From positions 118,966 through 182,965 of the forward strand of contig JAPTJF010000072.1 in the NCBI GenBank assembly GCA_029339195.1: a stretch of DNA of 64,000 bases, in the 5' to 3' direction. The position numbers and the translations under genes were made by a program. The notes below the pieces were generated by a model. It searched no databases and was not told the origin of the DNA. It saw only the letters and a list, made by a program, of their open reading frames with translations. This DNA comes from Micractinium sp. NFX-FRZ (lineage: Eukaryota; Chlorophyta; Trebouxiophyceae; Chlorellales; Chlorellaceae). This document shows positions 1-9,920 of the stretch, in pieces; positions within the stretch are counted from its first letter, which is position 1; every line of letters starts with the position of its first letter.

Positions 1-16
1 CTGCCCGCCTGCGCAG

Positions 17-3000
17 GTGTTCTCCATGGACGCCGCCAGCCTGGCGCAGCTGCGCACCAACGGCATGACCTGGGTGGAGCGCTTCTCCACCAAGTCCTTT
101 GCCCGCAACTTCCGGGTGCTGGCCAACCGTGGGATGCTTACCAAGCCCTTCCGCCACCTCATACAGCACACGTGGGGTGAGGGGGGCGGGGCACTGCGCA
201 CTGGGGTGCGCAACATTGTGGGCAGTTCGGCGGGGTTGTTGGACGGAAGGGTCTGGGTAGGTGGGGTGCTGTGCTGGCCAACTGGGGGCGGCTCAGCAAG
301 CTGCGTGGTGCTGCCGCACAGCACATTGGGGTTGCAGGGCAGTTGAGGGGCTGGTTGAGTGTTGGATGAGAGCTGTTGTGGCTGCAGATGTGCGGGGGGT
401 GTAGCAGGGTGCACCAGTGCTATGCCTGCTCAGCGTGCCCTGCCATGCCGACAATCCTGTGCTGCACTGCGCTGGGCTGTGACCGTGCACGCCACCGGGC
501 CCACCCTGCAGACGTGGTCGCGCCGCGCTCCTTCAACCTGCCCGCTGCCTCCACCAAGGCAGCCCTGATCATCGAGGCACGCCAGCACTACGGTGGGTTG
601 GATGGGAGGGAGCGATTGGGTTCCAGGTTCAGCACAGCGCACCGCAGCACGACATATCACAAACATCCAGGCAGCCCCAATCAAGAAAAGACGGGCCTGC
701 ATGATGGTGGGCCATGAAGCTTAGGGTTCAAGGTGCACAGCAGCGCAGCCCGCGTGGGGGGCTTTAAATAAGTGCCTTGGAGCGCCGCCCTCTCGAGGGG
801 CAGTGCGCGCTGCCAGCCGGCAGTATGTCCCTGCCAGCCAGTAGCTGGCCACGCGCCTGCTGTCACGGCCAGTGTCTGTGGCATGGCCATGTCACTGTGT
901 CGCTCTTCCTGCCCTGCCATAGGTAAGCCGCACTCCTGGCTCACTCCTCCTCCCTGCCCCCCCCCCGCCCCCCTGCAGCGTTTGAGTATGTGGTGAAGAA
1001 TGTGATGTACCACCTGGGAGAGGAGTGGGCACTGTGAGTGGGCTCGCCGGGGGGGGGAGAGGGTGCAGGTGGCTAGGGTTGCTGTGAGGAGGCGCCAGCT
1101 GGCCCAGCCGGCGTGCATTTGTGCGCCATGCGCTGCACGCACTTGCCGCCTTCTGCCTCGCGATGATGCAATGGCAGTGCGGAGCTCGTGGCCCACACAA
1201 CATCTAAACACACATGCTTGCACTTAACCCACACTGCTCTGCTCCTGCCCGCTTGATGCCCTCCCTCCCTGCCTCCCTTCCCTCCCCCCACAGCTACGTC
1301 TACCATGGCAAGTCAAACTCGCAGTACGTCAAGGATGCGCTCACGTCGGTGACCAACGTCAAGGTGCGGGGCCACCCCACTGCCTTGAGCTGGACACCCA
1401 CACACTGCCGGTGCCCACGCTGCCAAATGTGCTGGCCCATGCGCCTGCCCGTGCCTACCCACTGCTGATGTGCCTCACCCACCCTTCAAACACTTTTCCG
1501 CTTTGCCTCCCGTTCCGGAGCTGGACACACGCAAGGTGCCGGTGCCCACGCCTGCCCACTGGCCTACCTCCTTTCCCTCTGTCCCCTCTATTTTAAACTA
1601 GTACCAATTGTCCCCGTTGCCAGCAGTTTTGCCAGCTGCCCACGCTGGACGCGCTTGCCCCCTGCCCTTCTTTATGTGCCCTTAATATATCTGTTTCCCC
1701 ATCAAAATTGCAGTTCCGTGAGCTGGACACCCACGAGCTGCCGGTGCCCACGCTGAACGCGCTGCTCAAGTCGCCCGACTTCTGGGGGGAGCTGCAGGGG
1801 GTGCAGCGCCTGCTCTTCTTCCAAACAGACTCCCTGCTGGTGCACGGAGGCATAGAGCCGTTCATGCAGGTGGGGCGGGGCGGCAGGGTTGTGTGGCCCT
1901 GTCCGCTTCATTGCCGGTGCTGCCAAAGTTGCTCTGCCTGCCTGCCGGTCCGCGCTGCATGGTCGGCATGCAGGTGGGGGAGGGGGGGCTGTGTAGATTA
2001 TAGGGGAAGAGAACAGGGGCAGCGGACGGGCAGGCAGGCAGGTGAGCGCAGGGAGAGACGGCGCTCTTGCTGGCGGTGTGGGTGCGCTGGTGCAAGGCCA
2101 TGGCTGCCGGCCATCCGCCCTCCAGGTCCTACCTTCCTTCCAACTGCGTCCCTGCCTCCCTCTGACCCCCATCCCCGGCAGTACGACTATGTGGGCCCAA
2201 GCCCTGGCAACTTGCTGCCGGCCTTTTCGCCTTCCAGATTATGCCTTCCAACTGCCCCCTTCTGACCCCCTCCCCCCCGGCAGTACGACTACGTGGGCGC
2301 CCCCTGGCACCGCAAGAACGAGCGGTGGAAGCTGACACGCGAGGCGATGCCCAACGGTGTGGGCAATGGCGGTCTCAGCCTGCGCTCCGTGCCTGCCATG
2401 CTGGAGCTTTCCACGACACGTGGCAACTCGAGCGGGGCGCAGCAGGAGGACTTTGTGTGGAGCGAGGCGATGGAGGCGGAGCCGGGGCGGTACCGCCTGG
2501 CGCCGCGGGACGTGGCGTACCGCTTCTGCGTGGAGGTGGGCGCCCTGTGCCTGGGCGCCTGGGATGCCGTTTCTATTTTGTGTGCGCCCGTACCAGAAGT
2601 CATGCAGTGGGGTTGCTGGTGCGCACATGGGGGGGTCTTGCATGGAGTGCGGCTGTGCCTGTGTGGAGACGGGGCCTCAGTCGTGTTTTGGTGTTCCAAG
2701 CGCTGTTGATTGTCGCTATTCCCACCGCTGCCTTGCAGGTGCCGTGCGAGGACGTAGAGAAGGGGGCAGCGGCGGCGCGCGCAGGCAGCGGGGCTGGCGG
2801 CGAGCATGCGCTGCAGGCTATGCCGCATGTGCCGATGGCGCTGCACGCGTCATGGTGAGTGTCGGGACTAGAAGAGGAGGAGGGCGGGGTTTCTGGCTGT
2901 GGAAGGGCCCCGGGCGCAATGGAACGTGCCTTCCTGCTGCGACGCAGCCTGCTGCCTGCTAGCTGCTCCTGCAGACACAGCCTGGCAGGTGGTCCGCTGC

Positions 3001-3422
3001 CCTGTGGCCCCAGGGGTCTCCCCAGCTGCTGAGCTGCCACCCTGCCCAGCTGCCCTCACGTGCCTGCCCGCACTTGCACACTGGCCCCCATGCCCTCCTG
3101 TCCTGCCCGCCCCAGCTTCCCTCTCTGCCCCGGCCCTGGCTGCTTGGCTGCCCTGCCCCAGCCTCCCTCTCTGGTCTGCCCTGCCCTGCCCTGCCTCCCT
3201 GCCCTGGTCCCCCTTTCCTGCTCCGCCCTGCCCTGACGCGGCCTCCTTCCCTCCCTCGCTGCCTCCTCCCTCTTCTGCAGGTACTACTTCTGGGGCTCCC
3301 CCCGCCGCTTCTCCGACCTGCAGAAGCTGCTACAGATGAGCGTGTGCGGACCGCAGGGCGGCACCATCGACAGCAGCAGCAGCGGCGGCAGCAACTTGAC
3401 AGCCGCCGGTGCCATAGCTTGA
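17..3422 (+). CDS. DUF5672 family protein, glycosyltransferase-like (5' partial)
   Basis: The upstream exons lie outside the window; the first visible exon follows an AG at 16. Eight exons join in phase: 17-176, 512-592, 979-1033, 1294-1363, 1714-1869, 2284-2535, 2739-2854, 3281-3422 (TGA). Residues typical of DUF5672 are visible: VVAPRSF, LLFFQTDSLL, YDYVGAPW, then GNGGLSLRS, with a late WYYFWGSP. DUF5672 proteins are thought to be sugar or glycan transferases because their core resembles GT folds; the reaction is unknown. The YDYVGAPW and GNGGLSLRS blocks are the best evidence for the family. The last 30 residues are Ser/Gly-rich and look disordered. No membrane anchor is visible, but the N-terminus is missing. 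Introns 4 and 5 carry decayed copies of the following exons. It converges on the GH114 gene, 777 bp away. The family call is firm, the substrate unknown. Confidence 0.85.
1387..1660. repeat. Three exon-edge echoes of DUF5672 exon 5
   Basis: Within intron 4, positions 1387-1425, 1513-1555 and 1636-1660 each repeat part of the start of exon 5 (1714-1776), around the coding for GAGCTGGACACCCACGAG and GTGCCCACGCTGAACGCG. The copies are diverged and lack a usable open frame into the next exon. They appear to be tandem duplicates now spliced out. Confidence 0.75.
2122..2211. repeat. Exon-edge echo of DUF5672 exon 6 acceptor
   Basis: About 90 bp, including CTTCCAACTG, TCTGACCCCC and a full acceptor followed by GGCAGTACGACTATGTGGGC, is repeated at 2227-2314, where the real exon 6 begins. 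The echo keeps a functional-looking AG but soon loses the reading of the true exon. Confidence 0.8.
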
Positions 3423-4198
3423 CCAATTCGTGATGTTGACTGATGACCTGTCCATTCTTTCTGTAGCCGCCGCCTCCCCCCTCCCGCTCTGGCTACACCT
3501 CTTGCTTGCTACCTGCTGTCGCCTGTGCTGCCGCTGCTCTGTTCGTCTCTATTCTGTTTTCTCCCAATAATTCCTGAACCAACGGACCTTGCTCTTGGAG
3601 CTGTTGCAATTCGTGCTGCTTGATTACTGGCAGCTCATGTGAACAGGTTGACTAGCTAGCGGTGAACCGCAGCAGCGCCGCACTTAGCAGGCCAACACAG
3701 GCGGAGCGCCTCGTCCGCACAGCAGCGAGCCACAGACAAAGCCACCATCTCAGAGTGCCGGGGCTGCGGGCAGCAGGCCGCACATCCTCCCAGGCCGGGG
3801 CGTGACGCACGATGGCCGGGCGACGCACTTGGCGCGCCTGCGCAACCAGACGGGAAGGCAGGAGAGCGCGGGTTGGTTGGCACATGTATGCACCTGGAGC
3901 GCCAGGCCCACCGGCCTACCAACCCGCTCACCAACCCGCTCACCAGCCCCCTCACCCAGCCAGCCCTCTCACCAACCCGCTCACCGCCATCCGGCCCCTT
4001 TGCCACCCCCCTGCCTTGCAGCACTCCACACACAGCGTGCTGGCCCCAACTTGTTCAGCCACCCCGAAGCTTGCCCACTTGCACCACCCCTGTGCCCCAA
4101 AAACGTGCGGCGCTCAAGTTCAGTGCACTGTGCAGCTGCTGCCCGTCCTCCCCGTTTGCTCCCCCTCTTCTCCCTTCGGTAATGCCCCTGTGTTGTCC
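3423..4198. other. Convergent 3' intergenic region
   Basis: This is 3' flank shared by the DUF5672 gene (+) and the GH114 gene (-). It holds a CCAACCCGCTCA-type minisatellite and no reading frame I can support. Confidence 0.6.
3916..3990. repeat. Minisatellite, 12-bp unit CCAACCCGCTCA
   Basis: The unit CCAACCCGCTCA recurs in tandem with variants (for example AGCCCCCTCACC) over about 75 bp between two convergent gene ends. Confidence 0.75.
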
Positions 4199-6838
4199 TC
4201 ACTTGCAGTATTCCGTGCAGCTGATGCCCCCGGAATCCAGGTCGACCCGCTTGAACAGGAAGTTGAGGCGGTCTGCCTTTGCTTTTGCGCAGAAGCAGGC
4301 CGGGTCCAGCGTGTCGATCTCAAATTTCTGCAGTGCATGAGGGCATGACATGCGGCCATATCAGGGCCATGCATGCAAGAGCGGTGGAGATGGACCCATT
4401 GGTTGCCCCGCAGGCCTCGGGCAGCAGCAGGCGGGGCCCCGCGTGTCGATCCCACGCACATGTTGAGGTGTAGGGAGCTCACGCATGAGGGGAACTGCTC
4501 AACTGCTAGAAGAGAGCTTAACAAGAGAGGAAACATATGTGGCAGCTTACACACCGCTGTGGCGTCGCAATACTCCAGCCCGAAGATGGGCTTGCTGGCA
4601 GCAAACACTTTGTAACCATCGCACTCGTCCCAGGTGTAACACTCCTCGTTCAGCGCCCTGCAAGCAGGCACGTGCAGGAGGGAAGGTTCAGGGCGACCAG
4701 CAGGCCGGACAAGCCTCACAATGGGCGTGCTGCGTGGCATGCGCGGCACGCTGCCTACCAGCGCTGCGCCCCCCACGGCCTCCCCACCCCACCCCACCCC
4801 CACCCTCCGTACCCGCAACCCCAGCACCACCAGTCACAACAGGGTGTGCTGCTGGGAGCAGGGGCCGAGAGGTCAACCAATCACCCCCCGCACACTTGCC
4901 ATAGCATGCCACACCCTCACCACTAGCATGCAGCCTGGCAACCTATAAGCCGGGCAGCCTGCTCACCAGTCGAAGTGGGTGTGCAGCTGGGGCGCCAGGT
5001 CAACACCGTTCTTCAGCCCAATGGCCAGCCCCAGGCCGTGGGCTGTTTTTGCCAGAAATTTGTTGAAATCAATGACGTTGGCGGCAGTCAGGGGGAAGCC
5101 GGTGTTCTGCTCATGCCCATTGACGTTGTCTGCTTGCAACCAGGGAGGGAAGGAGGAGACAGCGGTGCGTGTGTGGTGCATGCAATGGGTGCCTCTGAGG
5201 CGGGCGCAGTCGCAGAGTGCTGGCAGCGCCGCCGCCCCTGGCTGCCGCCTCCCTCTCTCTCCCTCCCTCCCCGCCCCCCGCTGCCAAGCTTTGCCCCTGC
5301 TTTGCCCCTGCCCACACACACCAGGTGGCAAGAGCTGAGCCCCACGCCCCCAAAGCACCTTCTACCACCCACGCACCCACCCACCTGGGTCCACCCCGTC
5401 GCAGCCAATCCTCTTGCTGTACTGCAGCCGCTGGGTCATGATCTTGCGTACCGCCTGCACAGAGCAGTTTGTGCAACCGTCCTGGATTCAGCAAGGTGCA
5501 ACCAGCCTCAGTTACGCTTCGGCTTGCTGCCGCTTCCGGAGGAGGAAACACAGAAGAGGAAACACAGGTTGGAGGAGGACACGCAGGTTGCAAGAGGACA
5601 CGCAGGAGCATAGGTGGCCTTCTGTTCTTGCCTGGCTCCTGACGTCCACCCAATTCTCTCCTGGCCAGTCCTCCATTTCGGTGCCGACAGAGCGGCCCCA
5701 ATCAGAGGGCTGTATGCCCCGCTTGTCCCGGTCATTTTCCAGCCTGAGGTGGTAAGGGAAGGCAGGCAGGGGGGGTGGGCATGTGGGTCCTGGGCGGCGC
5801 CGCTCTTGGCTCGATCAACCCGAGGGCGTGGGGTTGGGAAGCCAACAGGCGATCAAGACAGAGGCACGAGTCAGCTACAGTACAAGCCCGCCCCCTCACC
5901 GATCTTTCTCCCGCGATCCGGCGGAGAAGTAGCATATGATGCGCACGCTGCGGTCGCGCTTGCGCAGGGCCGCCTTGGCGGCCTCTGCGATGTCGATATC
6001 GATGGCATACACCTGGCAGGCAGCAGAGGGGGAGGGGGGGGCGGGCAGCAGGGGGAGGACGTGGGGAGGCAGGGAGGCAGGCCAAGGTGGCGGTCACTGA
6101 GGGGTTGGAGTCACATACAACGAGAGTGGGGAGGAGGTGGGCAGGGGGGCAAGGGGGGAGAGCAGGGCAGCGGCTGACGAGGCGGTGGCATGCACGCAGC
6201 CACTTTGCAGCGCACCTGCCTGCCTGCCTGCCAGCTGGCACGAGCGGCAAAACAGGCACACGAAGGGACGAGCATGCGGGCGGCCAGAGGTTTCCCGTCA
6301 GGTGCCTGCGTCCAGGTGACTGCAGAGGCGCAAGGGCGCACACCCGCCATGCCCGGCAGGCACGACACAAAAACACCCGGCACACGTCCGCCCACACACC
6401 TGCACGCCCGGCACGTAAGCGATGCCCCCGGTGTCGTTGAGTTGGTACTGGAAGCGCAGGAAGGAGCCGTCCCGGTTGAACCGCTGGGGCCGCCACCACT
6501 TGGGTGCTGCAAAGCCAAACACAAGAGCAAACCAACCATTGCTTCAGTCGGCGAAAAGCGAGGGAGCATCCCGGGTGGTTGGACCGCTGGGCTACTACTT
6601 GAGAGCTGCAATGGCAGGCTGGAAGCCCAGCTCAAAATGTCAGGTTGCATGGCTGCGTTGTAGGGTGCATGCAGGGTGGGGATGGCCACAGCTGCGCAGC
6701 GGCGGCAGCTGCACCACGTCGTTGCTGCCGCCGGCGGGTGAAGGCACCTGCGGGTGCTGCCTGCGCCGCTACTGCCGCCCAGCCGAGCAGCAGCAGCAGC
6801 AGTGCGCTGCCCAGGGGCCATGGCAAACGCTGCAGCAT
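4199..6838 (-). CDS. Secreted GH114 endo-polygalactosaminidase-like protein
   Basis: Eight exons in phase: 6838-6748, 6506-6400, 6012-5900, 5743-5644, 5454-5385, 5129-4967, 4657-4555, 4327-4199, giving 291 aa. Residues 1-28 are a signal peptide with a run of leucines (GSALLLLLLGWAAVAAQA). The GH114 TIM-barrel motifs follow in order: W near residue 35, CYFSAGS, W.D, KIMTQRL, GCDGVDPDNVNGH, TGFPLTAANVIDFN, GLAIGLKN, EECYTWDEC and a Cys-rich tail ending TEYCK. Known family members cleave alpha-1,4-galactosamine polymers; the CDGVDPDNV and IGLKN motifs carry the conserved acidic/polar active site. Exon 4 uses a GTCAGG donor, the least certain junction. It lies between a DUF5672 gene and, further on, a polysaccharide deacetylase-like gene, consistent with a wall amino-sugar role. 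GH114 is mostly bacterial and fungal, so lateral origin is possible. Confidence 0.88.
4432..4462. repeat. Exon-edge echo of GH114 last exon
   Basis: In the last intron (4328-4554) this stretch, containing GCGTGTCGATC, repeats 4305-4330, the start of the final coding exon. It is diverged after about 25 bp. Confidence 0.65.
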
Positions 6839-7878
6839 GGCGAATGAAGCGACGATGCTCTGTTCTGTGGGGCCGGTCACGAAGGCAAGTTCGGAGAGCG
6901 GCTCTACTACCGGAAGGTTACAGGTGAGGCCCACGCGCGCTGAGATACCCTTGCAAGGCCTTGGTGGCGCCGCCAGCCTGCCGCCAGCTGCCGCCAGCGC
7001 ACCGTCCCAGCTCGCAGCTTACCAAGGAGCCATCCAGAACGCACTTCCATGCGCCTTGAATCGAGAATTCAACAAAGTAACTGAGATAAATCAGCTACAC
7101 TACAGTGAGATGGCTGGTAAGGGGCAGGCGAGGCGGGCCGGCGGGCCGGGCTGTCGGCGTGCGCCAGCGCTGGTGTGTAGGCAGGCACAGGGAAGCCTGT
7201 TGCAGACCTACAAATGACAATAGCCACTACGTCCACGCGATAGTGTCGTGCATTTACCGGAAGCATATGTGGGGGACATATGTGGGGGACATGGTGGGCA
7301 GGTCTCAGTCCATCGAAGGTTGCACAACTGTGCGGCAGGGCTCGTTTCATCGTTGCTCTAGTGCCGGTTCATGCCCTGCCTGTGCCCTTCCCATCTAAAG
7401 TGCAGGTTGTGTGGAGGGCTTCCTATTGCATGTACTGACAGACGGCTCGGTGTTGGAGGCCGCCCCAGCTGCGTGGCTTGATTTGGCCCCTGCCGGCGGG
7501 AGGGCCAAGAATGGGCAGCGACAGCGGGAGGTCAGGTGACGCCAGCCGCACATGCATGTCGGTGCTTGCTTGCACACTCAAACAATCAACGCAGGGCCCG
7601 TGCAGACGCTGCGAGCCTGCACCATTGCCAGGAGAGCCCAAACGCCGTTCAAACGTCCAGCTCAGCATGGGAATGGGAGTGACTGCACAACACGCACATT
7701 GTTACTTGCACCGCCTCCACACCATTCAGATCGCCGAACCGACTGTATCGAGTGGAGTCGCTAGCCATTCGCTGCGTTGGAGGCATTTGCCCTTGTGTTA
7801 GGTGCCCTCTCTGAGTCGCCCTTCGCCCTTCTCTCTACCATACAGACTCCCGCCGCAGCACAACACCCAACCGCCGCC
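6839..7878. promoter_or_regulatory. Divergent intergenic region, GH114 / plastid protein
   Basis: About 1.04 kb separates the GH114 start codon (-) from the 124-aa plastid protein start (+), so both promoters should lie here. I see no coding exon with splice support. A short tandem repeat at 7262-7292 is the only structure noted. Confidence 0.5.
7262..7292. repeat. Short tandem repeat, ACATATGTGGGGG unit
   Basis: CATATGTGGGGGACATATG is followed by further GTGGGGGACAT units, about 2.5 copies of a 13-bp unit. Confidence 0.7.
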
Positions 7879-9006
7879 ATGATGTGCACAGCAGCGGTGG
7901 CGCCCTCCCGCCTGTCGGCCCGCAGCGCCGGCGCCCTGCGTGGCGCCGCCCTCCTCCCCCGCCATGTCGCCGCCGCACCACGCCGCCCCCAGCCGTCGCT
8001 GCGTGGGCGGCGCGGGCTGACCACTCAAGCCGCCGTGCTTCCCATGGCAATCAAGGTGGCGGCTGATGTGGTGAGCTTGTGCGGTCGGCAGTGCTCCTCG
8101 TGTTGTTGTGCTGTTCATGAATTTGCCGCACGCTCGTGGTGCCAGCAGGTCGTGTCACTGGCCCGGTGTGCTGCCCAGCAACGCTCCCCGCCAGCCCAGG
8201 CTATACCGCCGCCCTCCCCTAAACACTGCCTAGCATTGGCGTTCACTTCGTGTACTGCAGGTGGGGGCGTTTGTGGTGCTGTACTGCTCCATGAGCTGGG
8301 TCAACCTGCGTCGTGTGCGCATCGAGGTGGGTGCTGGCCACTTGATTAGGCGGGGTTAGAGGCACACTGCAGCGTGGCTGGCAGCGGGCAGGGGCGGCGG
8401 GCAAGCCCAGTGCAGGTGTATGATTGGGGCCTCTGGGCAGCCATGCCACCATATAGTACTCTCAGGGGATCGATGCTCAAGCGCCAGCGGACTCCTCGGA
8501 GGCAGCGAGCAGAGGCCTCCAAATGCGGCCGAGACTCTCACTGTCGGACAGTGCGGCGTGCGGCACACGGCATGCCAATGCATAGCACATGCCTCGCTGC
8601 TACCTGCGCACCCGCCCTGCTGCTGGACCGCCCTGCACATGCCCTGTGCCACCGCTTGTGGAGGATGCCCAGCATCCGGAAGGATCTCAGCGGCAATGCC
8701 TCGCTTGCCAACGTGCCTAGCTGTACCTACCGCTTGCTGACCCACTCACATCTCTCCTGCATTCGTGTTTTCTCTGCCGCAGGTGGAGGAGATCCAGAAG
8801 GAGCGCAGCGCCTGTGCTTCGTACCTAACGTGTTGAAGTATACCCACTCGCATCTCTCCTGCATCCATGTTTCCTCGTTCGTTCCCCAGGTGGAGGAGAT
8901 CCAGAAGGGGCGCAGCGCCAAGGCAGCTGAGCGCAAGGCACAGGTCCAGAAGCTGACGGGGCAGGGGGGAGCCAGCAGCGAGGGCGAGACGGAGAAGGAG
9001 GCATGA
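7879..9006 (+). CDS. Small plastid-targeted single-pass membrane protein, unknown function
   Basis: Three exons in phase: 7879-8070, 8261-8326, 8890-9006 (TGA), giving 124 aa. Residues 1-55 are Ala/Arg/Ser-rich with no acids (MMCTAAVAPSRLSARSAGAL), like a green-algal chloroplast transit peptide. Then comes one hydrophobic segment (VVGAFVVLYCSMSW), a basic NLRRVR patch and a charged, Lys/Glu/Gln-rich helix (about residues 87-124) likely to form a coiled coil facing the stroma. An upstream in-frame ATG at 7777 would add 34 residues; I chose 7879 because the transit-peptide composition starts there. I do not recognise the family. Intron 2 carries a near-complete decoy of the exon 3 start at 8783, which reads into a stop if used. 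Confidence 0.72.
8735..8815. repeat. Exon-edge echo upstream of plastid protein exon 3
   Basis: About 80 bp (intron end, AG acceptor and 30 bp of exon, GTGGAGGAGATCCAGAAG) is repeated with roughly 105-bp spacing at 8840-8920, the real exon 3 edge. Both acceptors look usable; only the downstream one leads to the Lys/Glu-rich C-terminus. Confidence 0.85.
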
Positions 9007-9920
9007 GCCGCCACTGCGCCCGCTGTGCCAGCAAGCAGACCAGCCCCAGCCCCCGCTGTGCCGGCAGCGGCAGCACTTGCAGGCTTAGTAGGCGGGAGTA
9101 CAGCCCCGCAATGACCCCGCTCCATGACATGCGTACACATATCTTGCCCAGTTTTTGCCCCGCCCATCTTATTTGATTTGCCTCATGTACCAAAGCGGGC
9201 GCCGCGCCCCTCTGCCCCCCTCGGCGCCCCACCGCCCATTTCACCCATCTTCAAATAAACCTCCACCGCAATGCACTACAATCATGGTAATAACAACGGG
9301 TAGCTGCAGTGGCGTGCACACTGCGGCACGGCACCCAGAGATGACGCCGCCAGCCTGGCTACTGGCACAGTGCACCCTCCCTGCCGTGCTGTGTTGCTGC
9401 TGCTGCCAGGGAGGGCTTAGCCAAGACCTGGGGGCCACGGCAATTAGCCCTGCCTTGCCTGCTGTGCCCTTGCTGCTGCTGCCGAGAATGCACAGCCAGC
9501 CAGCACAGCGGCATGCATTGCGAGTGCTGCTTTGCCTGCTGCAGGGAGAGGTGCGATGCATTCGTTACACATCGGGAGGGGTCAGGTTCCAGTTGAGAGT
9601 ACAAGCATCAGGAGAAAAGCACGCAGCTGCCTAGTGTGGCCCGGCTTCAGGGCCCTGGTAAGGAGGTCTGGCTAGAGAGAGGGGGAGGGGGTGAGGAGTC
9701 TGCCTATAGAGCGAGGACAGAGGAGGTGAAGAGCCTGCCTAGAGAGGAGGGGAGAGCTGAGTAGTAGGGAGGGGTGCAGCAAGGGCGAGGGGTGAGGGCG
9801 CGGTGCCGAAGGCAAGAAGTGAAGTGATGCTGTCGGATGGAAACAGCTGCCGCTGACGCCCGGCACAAAGCATGCACGTTGGCACCAGGCACGGCTGCTG
9901 CGTTGCGCTATGCACTGCAC
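9007..9920. other. Convergent 3' intergenic region
   Basis: This separates the plastid protein end (+) from the deacetylase-like gene end (-). An AAATAAAC stretch near 9254 could help 3' end formation. No gene is supported. Confidence 0.5.
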
